From NCBI GenBank assembly GCA_022575985.1, contig JAKSXM010000147.1:18634001-18698000 (forward strand): a stretch of 64,000 bases of DNA. Direction: 5' to 3'. This DNA is from Anagrus nilaparvatae. Taxonomy: Eukaryota > Arthropoda > Insecta > Hymenoptera > Mymaridae. Below the pieces are notes generated by a model. It did not search any database. It worked only from the letters and a program-made list of their open reading frames with translations, and was not told the origin of the DNA. This document shows positions 55,367 to 64,000 of the stretch, one piece after another (the stretch's first letter is position 1; each line of letters starts with the position of its first letter). The translations under genes and the position numbers were made by a program.

Positions 55367-56781
55367 GATATCATAAATATATTCAAATTTATTAAGACTT
55401 AATGACAAAATAGCAAAGAGTTGCGTCGGAAGACTCAATCGTAAGTCGAATAATAAAAAAAAGTGCAGAGAGAAGAGCATCAGTCAGACAGAGGCGGTAT
55501 ATGGAAACAGATTAAACCACTAACTAAGATTGCATAATTATAATTGCAAAACTTCATTATTATAAAACGTCAGATTCAGACATTATATTATATTATATTT
55601 AGTGAAAAAGTTTTCACCGAATTCGATTTGAATGCTTCAACAGCCTAGCTTGATTTTGGTTTCAATAGAAAAAAAATTTTACATTAGGTACGCTTATGAT
55701 AAAGAAATACAACCTTTTCCAGACAAATATTTTGTATTTAATTTTTAAAAAATCCTGTATTTCGAGCATAATATCTTGCTCCTCGTCAGGGATCAACAAT
55801 TGTATAATTAATTAATTTTTGGTATTATTTTTAGACTTAATTGTATTTAAATTTATTTAAACTTATAAAATATAAATAAAATTTTTTACCTATCACTTAC
55901 AGCGAAAAAATTACAAAAAAAATCATTTTATTTTAACCTATTGTTTAATTAAGAATAATTATTTTATGAAAAAAGAAACATAAATTAATAATCAAAAAGT
56001 AAAAAAAAATTCATAAATTAATAAGACGTATTTTAAGTTAACAAACAAATGAATACGCAATCTTAAAAAAAAGCAGAAAATAATAATTGATAACAGTATA
56101 TAACAAATGAACTTGATAACCTTCCCTTATGTATAAACAATATATATATATATTTGCAAGCGCAGTAGCTCACAGCTAGCATTCGTGCCTGGCGTCTGGG
56201 CAGAGCTGGTTTGAAAATAGAAGCAGCCATTCTATTTTTATTTTTCTTAAGAATAAATATTAAATTTATTAAATATATATTTATAAATATTTAATTTATT
56301 AAATATATATTTATAAATATTTAATTTATTATATATTTAATTTATTTAAAATATTTAATTAATTAAAAATAATTTAATAATTATTTATTTTCAATAAAAG
56401 TGAAAGTGAATACTACATGATCGACTGTATTCTCAGAAGTTTTGGTAGTTTTTTTCGGTACCGGCGAATGATAGCACAGTTTCCAACATCAAAGACGTTC
56501 TACTAACGAAATTACCTTCCCAATTCCTAATCACCTCCTTTCAACAATTGCATGTGAAACTTCTACTTTATAGTAATGTTAGTATAAATTAAAAGATTAG
56601 ATATCTTGACCCCTCAATTTTCTGTAAGTGCATAAATGTATGCATAAATGTATACATTAACTCCTTGTAAGAAATAAAACAACATATGTAATTGTTGAAG
56701 GCCATTGCCAATCTTGGTGTGCCCACATGCTAAAGAGTTAAACAATACAAATACAAATACAAATGTATAAATATATATATA
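55367..56781. other. AT-rich interval with degenerate tRNA-like and A/T repeats
   Basis: 55400-55520 may be more Maverick remains (no readable motif). A weak tRNA-like segment lies at 56157-56226. TAAATATTTAATTTATTAAATATATATTTA is the approximate repeated unit at 56262-56330 (two to three units, shown here only as a pattern). An (AATAC)n run at 56745-56764 could be a retroposon tail. Confidence 0.4.
55755..55796 (-). ncRNA. Degenerate hammerhead-like motif
   Basis: The minus strand has GAUCC CUGACGA, a GAGC/GCUC stem, then GAAA and GGAUU able to pair with GAUCC. The segment between GAAA and the closing strand lacks a normal U-H cleavage dinucleotide and stem III. It is therefore probably a decayed motif or chance. 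Confidence 0.3.
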
Positions 56782-57123
56782 CTAGCAAAAGTTGGAGGGG
56801 GGGCTCTGCCTCCCCTGTGTCGCATTTATTTCTATTTGTGTTGCTTTAAAAAATCATTTTTCACTGCAAATTTATAATTATGCAAACACGTTCAGATTTT
56901 TCAGATGAGGCTCAGTCCCTCCTGTTCACATTTACTTCAATATTTTTCTGTTGCTTAAAAAAATTTTGTTTCACTATAAATTTATAATTATGCAAACACA
57001 TTAGAACTATTCAGAGCAGCGTAGGTGAAACCTTAATGAAAAATTATAGGTTTTGGTTCGGCGGTACTTGAGTCATTAGGGTACAGACGGACAGACAGAC
57101 AAATAAATTTTTAAATATATATA
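56782..57123 (-). mobile_element. Helitron-like non-autonomous element, copy 1
   Basis: On the minus strand the 3' end is a GC hairpin (GGGGAGGCAGAGCCCCCC), then TCCAACTTTTG and terminal CTAG followed by T, the standard Helitron 3' signature. The other end reads CTATATATATTTAAAAATTT. There is no clear 5'-TC, so a Helentron-type variant is possible. It is non-coding. Confidence 0.6.
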
Positions 57124-57126
57124 GTA

Positions 57127-58141
57127 CTAGCAAAAGTTGGACGGGTGGCTCCGCCCCCCCTGTGTCGCATTTACTTCTGTTTCTGCTACTTGAAAAAATC
57201 ATTTTTCACTGCAAATTTACCTATAATTATGAAAACACATTCAGAGTTTTCAGAGAAGCCTAGTTCTGTCTCAAGCAAAGTCTCCAGTAAATTTATAATT
57301 ATGGATTACAAAACCATATTTAAAAATATATTGGAGAGGCTATGCCCAATCCCGACAGACAACTTTTTACATATGTATAGTATATAGTATTAAGATTTAT
57401 AAAAAATGTTGCTAATTTTTAAAAATACCTCCGTTTTGAACAAAAATATAACTGAGTACGTATAAATTAGTGCCGAATCAAGTAATACCAATTGTGACCG
57501 TAAAATTTTATCATATTTAGAAGATATTTCACTTTTTAATCAAAATTTCAAAAAATTTTATTTTTCCCAAAAATAGTAAAAATTGAATATCTCCAAAATT
57601 ACGGTAGCTGAGTTGCAAAACTATGGCCTATGTCATACGCAGACTTTTTTTTTATATTTTGAAACTTCATTTTGACTTTTCATTGATTAGACCCTGATGA
57701 TGAAACACATGCACACTTAGATCCTCAAATAGATGATTAAAAATACCATAAAAAATAAAAAAAATTTTTTTAATTTTTAAACCAGTTTTAAAAATATTTT
57801 ATAAAATTTTAAAGATACCTCCGCTTTGAATAAAAATTTAGGAGAATACGTAAGAATTGGTGTTGAATCGAATACTACAAAGTGTGACAGTAAAATTTTT
57901 CGATAGTCTCAAGATATTTCAATTTTTGTTAAAAATTTTTAAAAATTTTATCAAGTTCAAAAACACTAAAAATTGAATATCTCCAAAAGTACGATAGCTG
58001 AGTCACAAAACTATGGCCTATGTCACCCGCGGACTTTTTTTCTTTAATTTGACACCGGTTTTATTAAATTTCGTTCACTGGTTTGACCCTGATGATAATA
58101 CACACACACAGACACACAAATAAATTTTCAAATATATATAG
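57127..58141 (-). mobile_element. Helitron-like element, copy 2, with internal duplication
   Basis: Terminal CTAG at 57127-57130 with hairpin GGGGGGCGGAGCC... and the same distal end as copy 1. Inside, a block of about 385 bp is duplicated in tandem (57435-57720 and 57820-58105). Landmarks are TTGAATATCTCCAAAA, TAGCTGAGT, AAAACTATGGCCTATGTCA and GACCCTGATGAT. Confidence 0.6.
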
Positions 58142-58143
58142 TA

Positions 58144-58205
58144 GTAAGATAAGATAAGATAAGATAAGATAAGATAAGATAATTTAAGATAAGATAAGAT
58201 AAGAT
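58144..58205 (+). repeat. (AAGAT)n microsatellite
   Basis: Eleven to twelve units of AAGAT with one interruption (AATTTAAGAT). It abuts the distal end of Helitron-like copy 2. Confidence 0.95.
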
Positions 58206-59421
58206 ACAGTAATAAGATATGTATATATAGATGGTTCTAAAATTGACTGAATCAAGTAATACCAATTGCGACATTAAAATTTTATCATATTTTTCAGATA
58301 TTTCACTTTTTAACAAAATTTTCAAAAAATTTAATTTTTCCCAAAAATAGTAAACATTTTTTTATTTTAGGCCATTGAATAAAGATCTCGACTTGGACAA
58401 AAATCCTCCAGAAATAAAAAGTTGTGGAATGTGTTGGTTTTAGGCTAATTTGAAAGGGGAAACAAAATCGGACATTTCAACCCAGTGCTGGGCCCCCCCA
58501 GGGGGGGGAAAAAGATAGGGCAAAACGGTTTTTTGCAAATAACTCAAAAAGTAAGCAAAATATAAAAAAAAATTTCAAATAAAAATTGTAGCTGAGAAAA
58601 TTTCCGACGAAAATGGTTCTTAGAAATTTTTCAGTCGGACGCACTGAAACCGAGTTATAAGCGGTCAAAGTTTCGACCTTTTTTACTAAATTTTCAAAAA
58701 TCGACATTTCACAAAAGAAAAAAAATACGCGTTTTTGATGAGTTTTTTTGATTTTTTGGTAGTCAAAAGTGTTAGATATGGGTATGTAAGGTTTTTTACA
58801 TATAATAGTATGTTTGTGGATATAAAATTTTGCATGTATGTTTCTGCACCCCCACTCATAGACGTTGCAACCCCTAGAACATGCATTTTTTTTAGTGTCC
58901 AATTTTTGATATTTTCAGCTAAAAAATCTTATAAATATGGGCAAACTTAGTATGGAATTACTTATTAGAGATCCATACTATGTATTCAAATCAAAATATT
59001 CACATATTTAAATGTATTTTTGCCTGAAAACGAGAACCATTATTTTCGAAAATAATAAAAAATTGCGTTTTTTTGGATTTGTATGTTTTATACGCCTAAG
59101 GAATTCGTGAAAAGTTGATTTATTTTATATTTTTATATTTCAATGTAATTTTGCCTTAATAAAAAACGATTTTATCTAGGATTTTTAAATTTTTAGCATT
59201 TTTTTAGCAAAAAAACGGTTATGGACTCAAGCTACTGTTCTATTATGTACAAAAAAAGTTGCCAATAGTTGAACAAATTTACATAAAACCGATGTCAAAA
59301 TAAAGATAAAAAGTCCGCGGGTGACACAGGCTATAGATTTTCTGCTCAGCTATCGTAGTTTTTGAGATATTTAATTTTTAGTGTTTTTGAAATTGAGGTA
59401 GCAGTAATCAGAGGCAGCTAG
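58206..59421 (+). other. Helitron-family debris in inverted arrangement
   Basis: 58235-58370 repeats the copy-2 interior in the same orientation. 59285-59421 repeats it inverted and ends in GGCAGCTAGT, a CTAG terminus on the plus strand. Between them is sequence with GGCCCCCCCAGGGGGGGG (58491) and no credible frame. Confidence 0.45.
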
Positions 59422-59686
59422 TACATATATATAGATATAGATATCTATTTCTTTTTGTACTTAAGAAAAACACGATTTTTTGGTAACACTATAAATATGC
59501 AAAAACAGCACAGGCACCATTTTTGAGTTTATGTACCATCATAACTACTAGCAAGTAATTTTTACAATACTTGAACGGGCTGATAACCATTTCATTCTGC
59601 GAATAAATGACTATTACTCAAAAAGTGCATAGCATCCAATGTAAACTCAGTTTTGATAAAATTTAATTATTAAAAAGGATACACAC

Positions 59687-59818
59687 TGCTCGTTCGGCAT
59701 CCCATTCTGAAGAAAATCTTACTAAACCAATATCATTTCCTCGCATTTCTGCAAATTTTACATCACCAATGTCTTGACATTTATCTCTAAGCATTTGCCA
59801 TGTTGTATTTGGAGGTAG
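59687..59818 (-). CDS. Internal exon of an hnRNP M/rumpelstiltskin-like RNA-binding protein
   Basis: The 44-codon exon lies between ATTTACAG (acceptor, 59819-59826) and GTGTGT (donor, ends 59681). It encodes LPPNTTWQMLRDKCQDIGDV, then KFAEMRGNDIGLVRFSSEWD and AERA. This is the RNP2-helix-RNP1 part of an RRM. TWQxLrDkxxxxGDVxxAE followed by GxVRFxxExdAErA matches the last RRM of hnRNP M and insect rumpelstiltskin, which bind mRNA and pre-mRNA in the nucleus and cytoplasm. No stop or shift occurs inside. Neighbouring exons are not visible, so the gene must have long introns that contain the surrounding transposons. A retrocopy is unlikely because splice signals are present on both sides. Confidence 0.72.
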
Positions 59819-60014
59819 CTGTAAATGTATTATATTGTTATCAAGAATTTGACCTTTCATAAAAACAATGCTAAATTACTTTTTTTTTGATTTGCAATAA
59901 AATAAAAATTAATGCGGTAATAATGATAAAACAAAGTTTATTTCATTTTTAAAAATGCTAAGAATTGACAATGTTTATTTTTAATATACATATCTCATTA
60001 TTTATATACATATA

Positions 60015-60085
60015 CTAGCAAAACTTGGAGGGGCTCTGCATCTCATTTACATATAATTATGTGCATTTTCAAGCACATACAGCAA
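60015..60085 (-). mobile_element. Helitron-like terminus, copy 3
   Basis: ACTAGCAAAACTTGGAGGGG is the same 3' terminus as copies 1 and 2, with a reduced hairpin (GGGGCTCTGCATC). The extent to the right is unclear. Confidence 0.45.
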
Positions 60086-60301
60086 TTTATCAATATATTT
60101 AATTTTTTGTTATTCAAACGCTAACTTATTTTACTAAGAATATTCAATTAATTAAACTAAGATATAACTATTTTTTTTGTTACTTTATTAAAAATTATAA
60201 GCTATGTTATAAATTATTTATTTATTTAAAGAAAATTATTAAACTTTTGTAACATATTATTTAGTATTATCAAGCTTTTGATAATAATTAATAATTTTCT
60301 T

Positions 60302-60717
60302 AGCACGCTCCCGCACTATGGATATGTGTCAGCGTCGATAGAATGGCGACCCAAGGGGACGGTGGACCCATAAACTCATAACCGACCTCAGAGCGTGGAT
60401 TGATCGGGGACACGGGGAGATCCATTTCTACCTCGCCCTGTTCCTATCTGGACACGGATATTTCCGTAGCCAGCTCTTCAAATGGGGCAAGGTAGGAACA
60501 GCGCAGTGCTTGTACTGCGCGGGCAAGGTGGATAGTGTTGAGCACACCCTTTTTGGGTGTGCTAAATTCGCGGATGGGTGACCAGCCTTCCGCAAATGGA
60601 GGCCGGAGATCGTGGTCTAGGAAATGCTACGTAGTACCAAAAATTAGTACAGGGTAGTAGAGTACGTACGGACCACACTGAAGCGGAAACAGGAGGAGGG
60701 TTTCCTCGAGTAAAGAA
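60302..60717 (+). pseudogene. R1-clade ORF2 C-terminal end, second lineage
   Basis: Reads GRWTHKLITDLRAWIDRGHG, EIHFYLALFLSGHGYFRSQL, CLYCAGKVDSVEHTLFGC and VVEYVRTTLKRKQEEGFLE. TGA or TAG codons occur near 60580, 60620 and 60647. It is homologous to 16500-16847 and 180-530. A 5'-truncated copy, followed 32 bp later by a G-tract cassette. Confidence 0.85.
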
Positions 60718-60748
60718 AACGCTTCTCCTGACAGATTATAAGGGTTTT

Positions 60749-61360
60749 AACATGGAACATGTTTATAGGGAGGGGGTACTTCAGAACTTGAAAATTAAGG
60801 GGGGGGGGGTCAAATTTGTCCTTTTTAAGGGGGGGGGGTCAAATTTGTCCTATTTAAGGGGGGGGGGGGGTCAAATTTGTCCTATTTAAGGGGGGGTCTA
60901 ATTTGTCCTTTTTAAGGGGGGGGTCAAATTTGTCCTATTTAAGGGGGGGGGTCAAATTTGTCCTTTTTAAGGGGGGGGTCAAATTTGTCCTATTTAAGGG
61001 GGGGGGTCAAATAAGACTTAGAATAATTAGGTAAGTATATATAAATAAATAAAATACTATTAAAAGACTTTGAAAAATCTGGGCTTAAGGACTTAGGATA
61101 ATACAGGTTTATGGACTTAGAATAATATCGATCTAGGGACTTGGAATAATTCAGGTTCAGTGACTTATAATAATTCAGGTTTAGGGAATCAAAATAGATT
61201 GGGTTTAGAATCTTAACAACTAGTAAGGTAATAATTACAAATTACAACAATAGAAAATTGTATTGTAATGTTGAGTAACATTTGTATTATATCTAGTCCT
61301 CATTTGGAAGTAAACATGTTCCATGCATTAAGGTTGTGTTTACACAAACCGGTTATAAGT
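60749..61360 (+). repeat. G-tract 3' cassette, copy 5
   Basis: AACATGGAACATGTTTATAG, then about eight units of GGGGGGGGTCAAATTTGTCC with TATTTAA, then 22-bp units (GACTTAGAATAATTCAGG-like), AAACATGTTCCATGCATTAA, a GTTGTGTTTACACAAAC hairpin and CCGGTTATAA. It is the best-preserved member and directly follows a retrotransposon ORF2. Confidence 0.85.
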
Positions 61361-61690
61361 TTTTTTTTTCTCTTTCCAAGAATTTTTATTTATTAATTTT
61401 TTTTAGGCATGATGGGCGGATGAAGATCTGTAGGCGGCACATCCTGGGCTGAAGTTATAACTCAACAGGTAGTCCCGGTCTAGGGCAATATGTGTCTAGG
61501 GTAAAAGGGAGGGGAGTTTAGTAAGTAGGACCTTGCATCATTTGGTCGCGCAATCATGAATTATGGTTTACTATGATCGAAGATTTCATTGTCGATAATG
61601 CAATGTAGAGTCTCCACATAATTCTTTGGTCCGATGCTAAGTGTATGCGTAAGATGCATATTTCACTCCTTCGGAAAAAAAAAATTATGA
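61361..61690 (+). other. Distal 3' UTR of the R1-like relic, with A-run
   Basis: GC-richer sequence ending ATGCGTAAGATGCATATTTC and ACTCCTTCGG, followed by the A-run 61675-61684. It corresponds to 1480-1757. Confidence 0.55.
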
Positions 61691-62397
61691 AACTTTTATT
61701 AACCTACTATTGAATATATTTTTGTAAATTTTGTATAAGATGAAAATAAAGATTATTCGTTAATTAAGATTCATTAATTCAAGAAAAAGTCTTAAATTAA
61801 AAATAAACAATAATTTCCTTGATTTCATGGATTTGAAAAGGCAGGGAAAAGTGAGAGATTCCCGGGCGAGAATGGACCATCGAAAGATTATGTTAAATTG
61901 ATTATATATTAAGATCCCGTGCAGGGGGTCGACCATCGAAATTAAAGATTTTTGATAGCAAAAGTATTTTTTCAATATTCCCTGGGACCAAATGGTCAAA
62001 GATACGACGATCGTTTATATACTAAATTAATATTATTTTTACTTTATCTTAGTAAAAAAGAAGAGAAAGAATATTTTTAAGGTACTCTTTTAAACATTGT
62101 TTAATGGCATCGTTAAAATATGGAAAAAGTATTTATTCTAATTAGTTTAATTTTTTTAATTAATAGCTTGACGTGAATAAAAATGCTTAAGACTATCTAA
62201 AGAATGCTTTTTCAATCTTTGCTTTTGTACATTGGAAAAATATTTTATTTGTTAGTAAAGTTTTTCTAAAAACCTGCAAATGTATACTTAAAAAATACTT
62301 TTTCGAAGTTTAAACTTTATATATATTTTTAATTAATTAAATCAAAACATATTTATTTTAATTTATTTATTGATCCTTGTTTTTACAACTTGTTTTT
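61691..62397. other. AT-rich interval with GACCATCGAAA pair
   Basis: GGACCATCGAAAGATTA (61872) and CGACCATCGAAATTAAAG (61930) form a short direct repeat, with CCAAATGGTCAAAGAT at 61987. I see no exon of the RRM gene here. Confidence 0.4.
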
Positions 62398-62460
62398 GTA
62401 TAATAATTAGACGACTAGTTTCGGGAATGATTTCCCATCATCAGGTCTGTATTATAATTA
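62398..62460 (-). ncRNA. Hammerhead-ribozyme-like motif (type I, minimal stem III)
   Basis: On the minus strand: stem I strand AGAC, core CUGAUGA, stem II GGGAA-AUCA-UUCCC, core GAAAC, mini stem III AC-UA-GU, cleavage triplet GUC, closing stem I strand GUCU. AU-rich flanks can extend stem I beyond an internal loop. One extra U lies between CUGAUGA and stem II. Short-stem-III type I hammerheads are known in Penelope-like elements and retrozymes. No Penelope coding sequence adjoins this copy. Confidence 0.6.
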
Positions 62461-63361
62461 AACTAAATTTATTTAAAACATTTGAATATGATGTTGTAAC
62501 TTTAGATTATGTCTGTACAGACTCACAATTTAGCATCTTAAGAGCTTTGAAAAAATATTTTTTCTTATCCTCTTTATTTTTATGTATGTGAGGATTGTGA
62601 TACAAAAAAATAACTTCAAATCAATATTTAATTTAAAAATTCACTCATATTTATTTATCAACAAAAATAGAAAAAATTCCTTTAATTATTATGTGCATGT
62701 TAGCAATTTTATGTAAATTGTAAATTCTAAATAATACTTATTAACATTCTATAAAACAATATAACTTCAATAAATATATGATTTATGACAATATTTAATT
62801 AGACCTGAGAGCACATTTATTCACATATTCAGCTTTAATAATTCGAGTATGTGGACTGTATTTTACTATTTTAATCTCATAAAAAATGCACATATTAAGC
62901 ACAATAAATAAGATTTGATTAAGATTGATATACTTTTTAAGATTAACATTTAATTATAATTTTTAATGATAAGAATTACTGAGTCTGTAATGATACTAAT
63001 AAGCCGGCGTACGAGACGACAATGGCGTCAAAAGAGAAGTAGACGGTGGAGCACGCGTGCAGAAACGATGAAACGATTGAACGATTCAATTCGTCGTTTC
63101 TATGATTTATATTAAAAATCGTGAAATTTAAAATTCATTTAATTATTTATTAAAAATGTATCATAAAGTTAAACTGCGTATCAATATTCGAAAAATACTC
63201 ATCCAGAGGTCCAGATAACTATGTATAACCATCGTTCAGATATAATTTCATTCAATAAAAAACATTGTGCCGAAAATTACACAGCTACGAAAAAATATTT
63301 TTCTGAACGATAATTAATTAAAAATGATTGATGAACGATTTTTAATTAAATTAAAAATAAA
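62461..63361. other. AT-rich interval with a GC-richer island at 63000-63105
   Basis: 63002-63080 (GCCGGCGTACGAGACGACAA, then ATGGCGTCAAAAGAGAAGTAG-like short frame) has normal GC and includes inverted GAACGATTCAATTCGTCGTTT. It might be a small exon or 5' UTR, but no splice-flanked frame can be supported. Confidence 0.3.
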
Positions 63362-63847
63362 AAATTTGACAAATCGAATACACAATAAATGTGTTTTATG
63401 ATTATAACGAACAAAGCCGTATTAGGCATAGAAATACTGACAATTTCTTGTTCAATATTATTTCCAACCATTAATTAAAATGGATTTTTAAATTAATAAT
63501 TTTAAATAAATTTAAAATTATTTTTCAAGAATAAAACATACGTCCTCCACCGAGAATTGAACTCGGGTCTCTGGATTGCTAGTCCATTGTGCTAACCACT
63601 ACACCATGGAAGAAGACACACAATGGACTAGCAAACCGGAAACCCGAGTTCAATTCTCGGTGGAGGACGTATTTTTTATTCTTGAAAAATAATTTTAAAT
63701 TTATTTAAAATTATTAATTTAAAAATCCATTTTAATTAATGGTTGGAAATAATATTGAACAAGAAATTGTCAGTATTTCTATGCCTAATACGGCTTTGTT
63801 CGTTATAATCATAAAACACATTTATGTGTATTCGATTTGTCAAATTT
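63362..63847. repeat. Palindrome with a tRNA-like gene at its core
   Basis: Arms 63362-63591 and 63619-63847 are almost perfect inverted repeats of about 229 bp, with a 27-bp spacer. The inner ends of both arms are the 3' two thirds of the same tRNA-like sequence. The 5' third of one copy lies in the spacer. Confidence 0.92.
63543..63613 (-). tRNA. tRNA-like gene, anticodon position AGC
   Basis: 71 nt folding as a full cloverleaf: acceptor TCTTCCA with TGGAGGA (7 pairs, one G-T), D stem GTG/CAC, anticodon stem TGGA/TCCA closing loop CTAGCAA (AGC at positions 34-36), T-arm CCGAG/CTCGG with TTCAATT. A box TGGTGTAGTGG and B box GTTCAATTC fit Pol III. TTTT follows within 10 bases as a terminator. 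The body resembles tRNA-Gln or tRNA-Glu more than tRNA-Ala. It is either a real tRNA gene with an altered anticodon or, more likely, a repeat-borne tRNA relic. The first anticodon pair (A27-G43) is mismatched. Confidence 0.6.
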
Positions 63848-63937
63848 GAAATTTGCCGCGAACATAAAGATAACTATGTTATCTTCTATACCAATAATAA
63901 ATTAAAAATATTTTAAAAACATATATATATATATATA

Positions 63938-64000
63938 CTAGGGGGCTCCGCCCCCTGCGCGCTTCGCGCGCCAACCCCCGTAGAGTGATTGAAAAAGTGG
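63938..64000 (-). mobile_element. Helitron-like 3' terminus, copy 4
   Basis: On the minus strand two GC hairpins (GCGCGCGAAGCGCGC and GGGGGCGGAGCCCCC) run directly into CTAG followed by TATATAT. The element extends beyond the right edge of the window. Confidence 0.6.

Noticed and set aside
56157..56226. tRNA-like segment (TAGCTCACAGCTAGC, GGTTTGAAAAT)
   Set aside because: The B box is too degenerate and no stem pairs well. Left as a weak note in the interval entry rather than annotated.
57690..57720. CUGAUGA followed by GAAAC (also CTGATGAT at 58091)
   Set aside because: It resembles a hammerhead core, but there is no stem II between the two motifs, so it cannot fold as a ribozyme.
58477..58902. 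141-codon minus-strand frame
   Set aside because: It crosses low-complexity and poly-C/G sequence in Helitron debris, with biased composition and no domain.
61760..61999. 79-codon minus-strand frame as an RRM-gene exon
   Set aside because: No RRM or glycine-rich character, and no convincing splice sites at its ends.

Overview
The window looks like a repeat-dominated stretch of an AT-rich insect nuclear genome. A hymenopteran is plausible, but nothing here proves it. The supporting signs are spliced GT-AG exons, R1-clade and Penelope-like retroelements, a P-element/THAP9 transposase relic, Maverick/Polinton relics, many long-TIR foldback MITEs, tRNA-derived SINEs and Helitron-like termini. 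I see no bacterial or organellar genes. The only convincing host coding sequence is one 132-bp exon of an hnRNP M/rumpelstiltskin-like RNA-binding protein (59687-59818, minus strand). Everything else that is recognisable is mobile DNA or its debris.

Layout. 1-5135 is a near-perfect palindrome with 2.5-kb arms and a 114-bp spacer. Its arms carry the 3' end of an R1-like retrotransposon, a G-tract/25-bp-repeat 3' cassette, a Penelope fragment and half a MITE. 5136-8000 continues the R1-like relic, then holds another non-LTR fragment and a Penelope-like reverse transcriptase broken by a TTAA MITE. The Penelope frame stops at 7998 and resumes in frame at 23448. The 15.4 kb between is bounded by a 20-bp direct repeat, so it is read as one large nested insertion. 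It contains a PIF-like MITE (itself carrying two insertions), a nearly full-length R1-clade retrotransposon with a 14-bp TSD (11809-17141), and a spliced THAP/P-element transposase relic (17468-20405).

24.6-35 kb is mostly AT-rich sequence with G-tract cassettes, tRNA-like SINE heads, a TIR element with an internal 175-bp satellite (28859-30570), a probable non-autonomous Ginger-like element with a captured integrase tail (32011-32861), and a Tc1-type MITE inserted in a cassette (33725-34837). 35.6-39.3 kb is a shredded jockey/I-type retrotransposon (gag knuckles, endonuclease halves, RNase H) interrupted by a 718-bp SINE and a TTAA MITE. 39.3-42.2 kb is a foldback inside a foldback. 43.4-55.4 kb holds pieces of a Maverick/Polinton (capsid-like protein in two halves, an unnamed Maverick-associated protein, and an adenovirus-type protease), separated by MITEs, a pogo/Tigger derivative and a non-autonomous LTR retrotransposon (47356-53575). 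56.8-60.1 kb is Helitron-like, 60.3-61.7 kb is another R1-like 3' end with cassette, 62.4 kb carries a hammerhead-ribozyme-like motif, and 63.4-63.8 kb is a palindrome whose arms contain a tRNA-like gene.

No reading frame of any element is intact, so no element here looks autonomous. The interest lies in the insertion history, which target-site duplications and empty sites allow one to read, and in several recurring non-coding modules. All calls come from reading the sequence; no database search was run.
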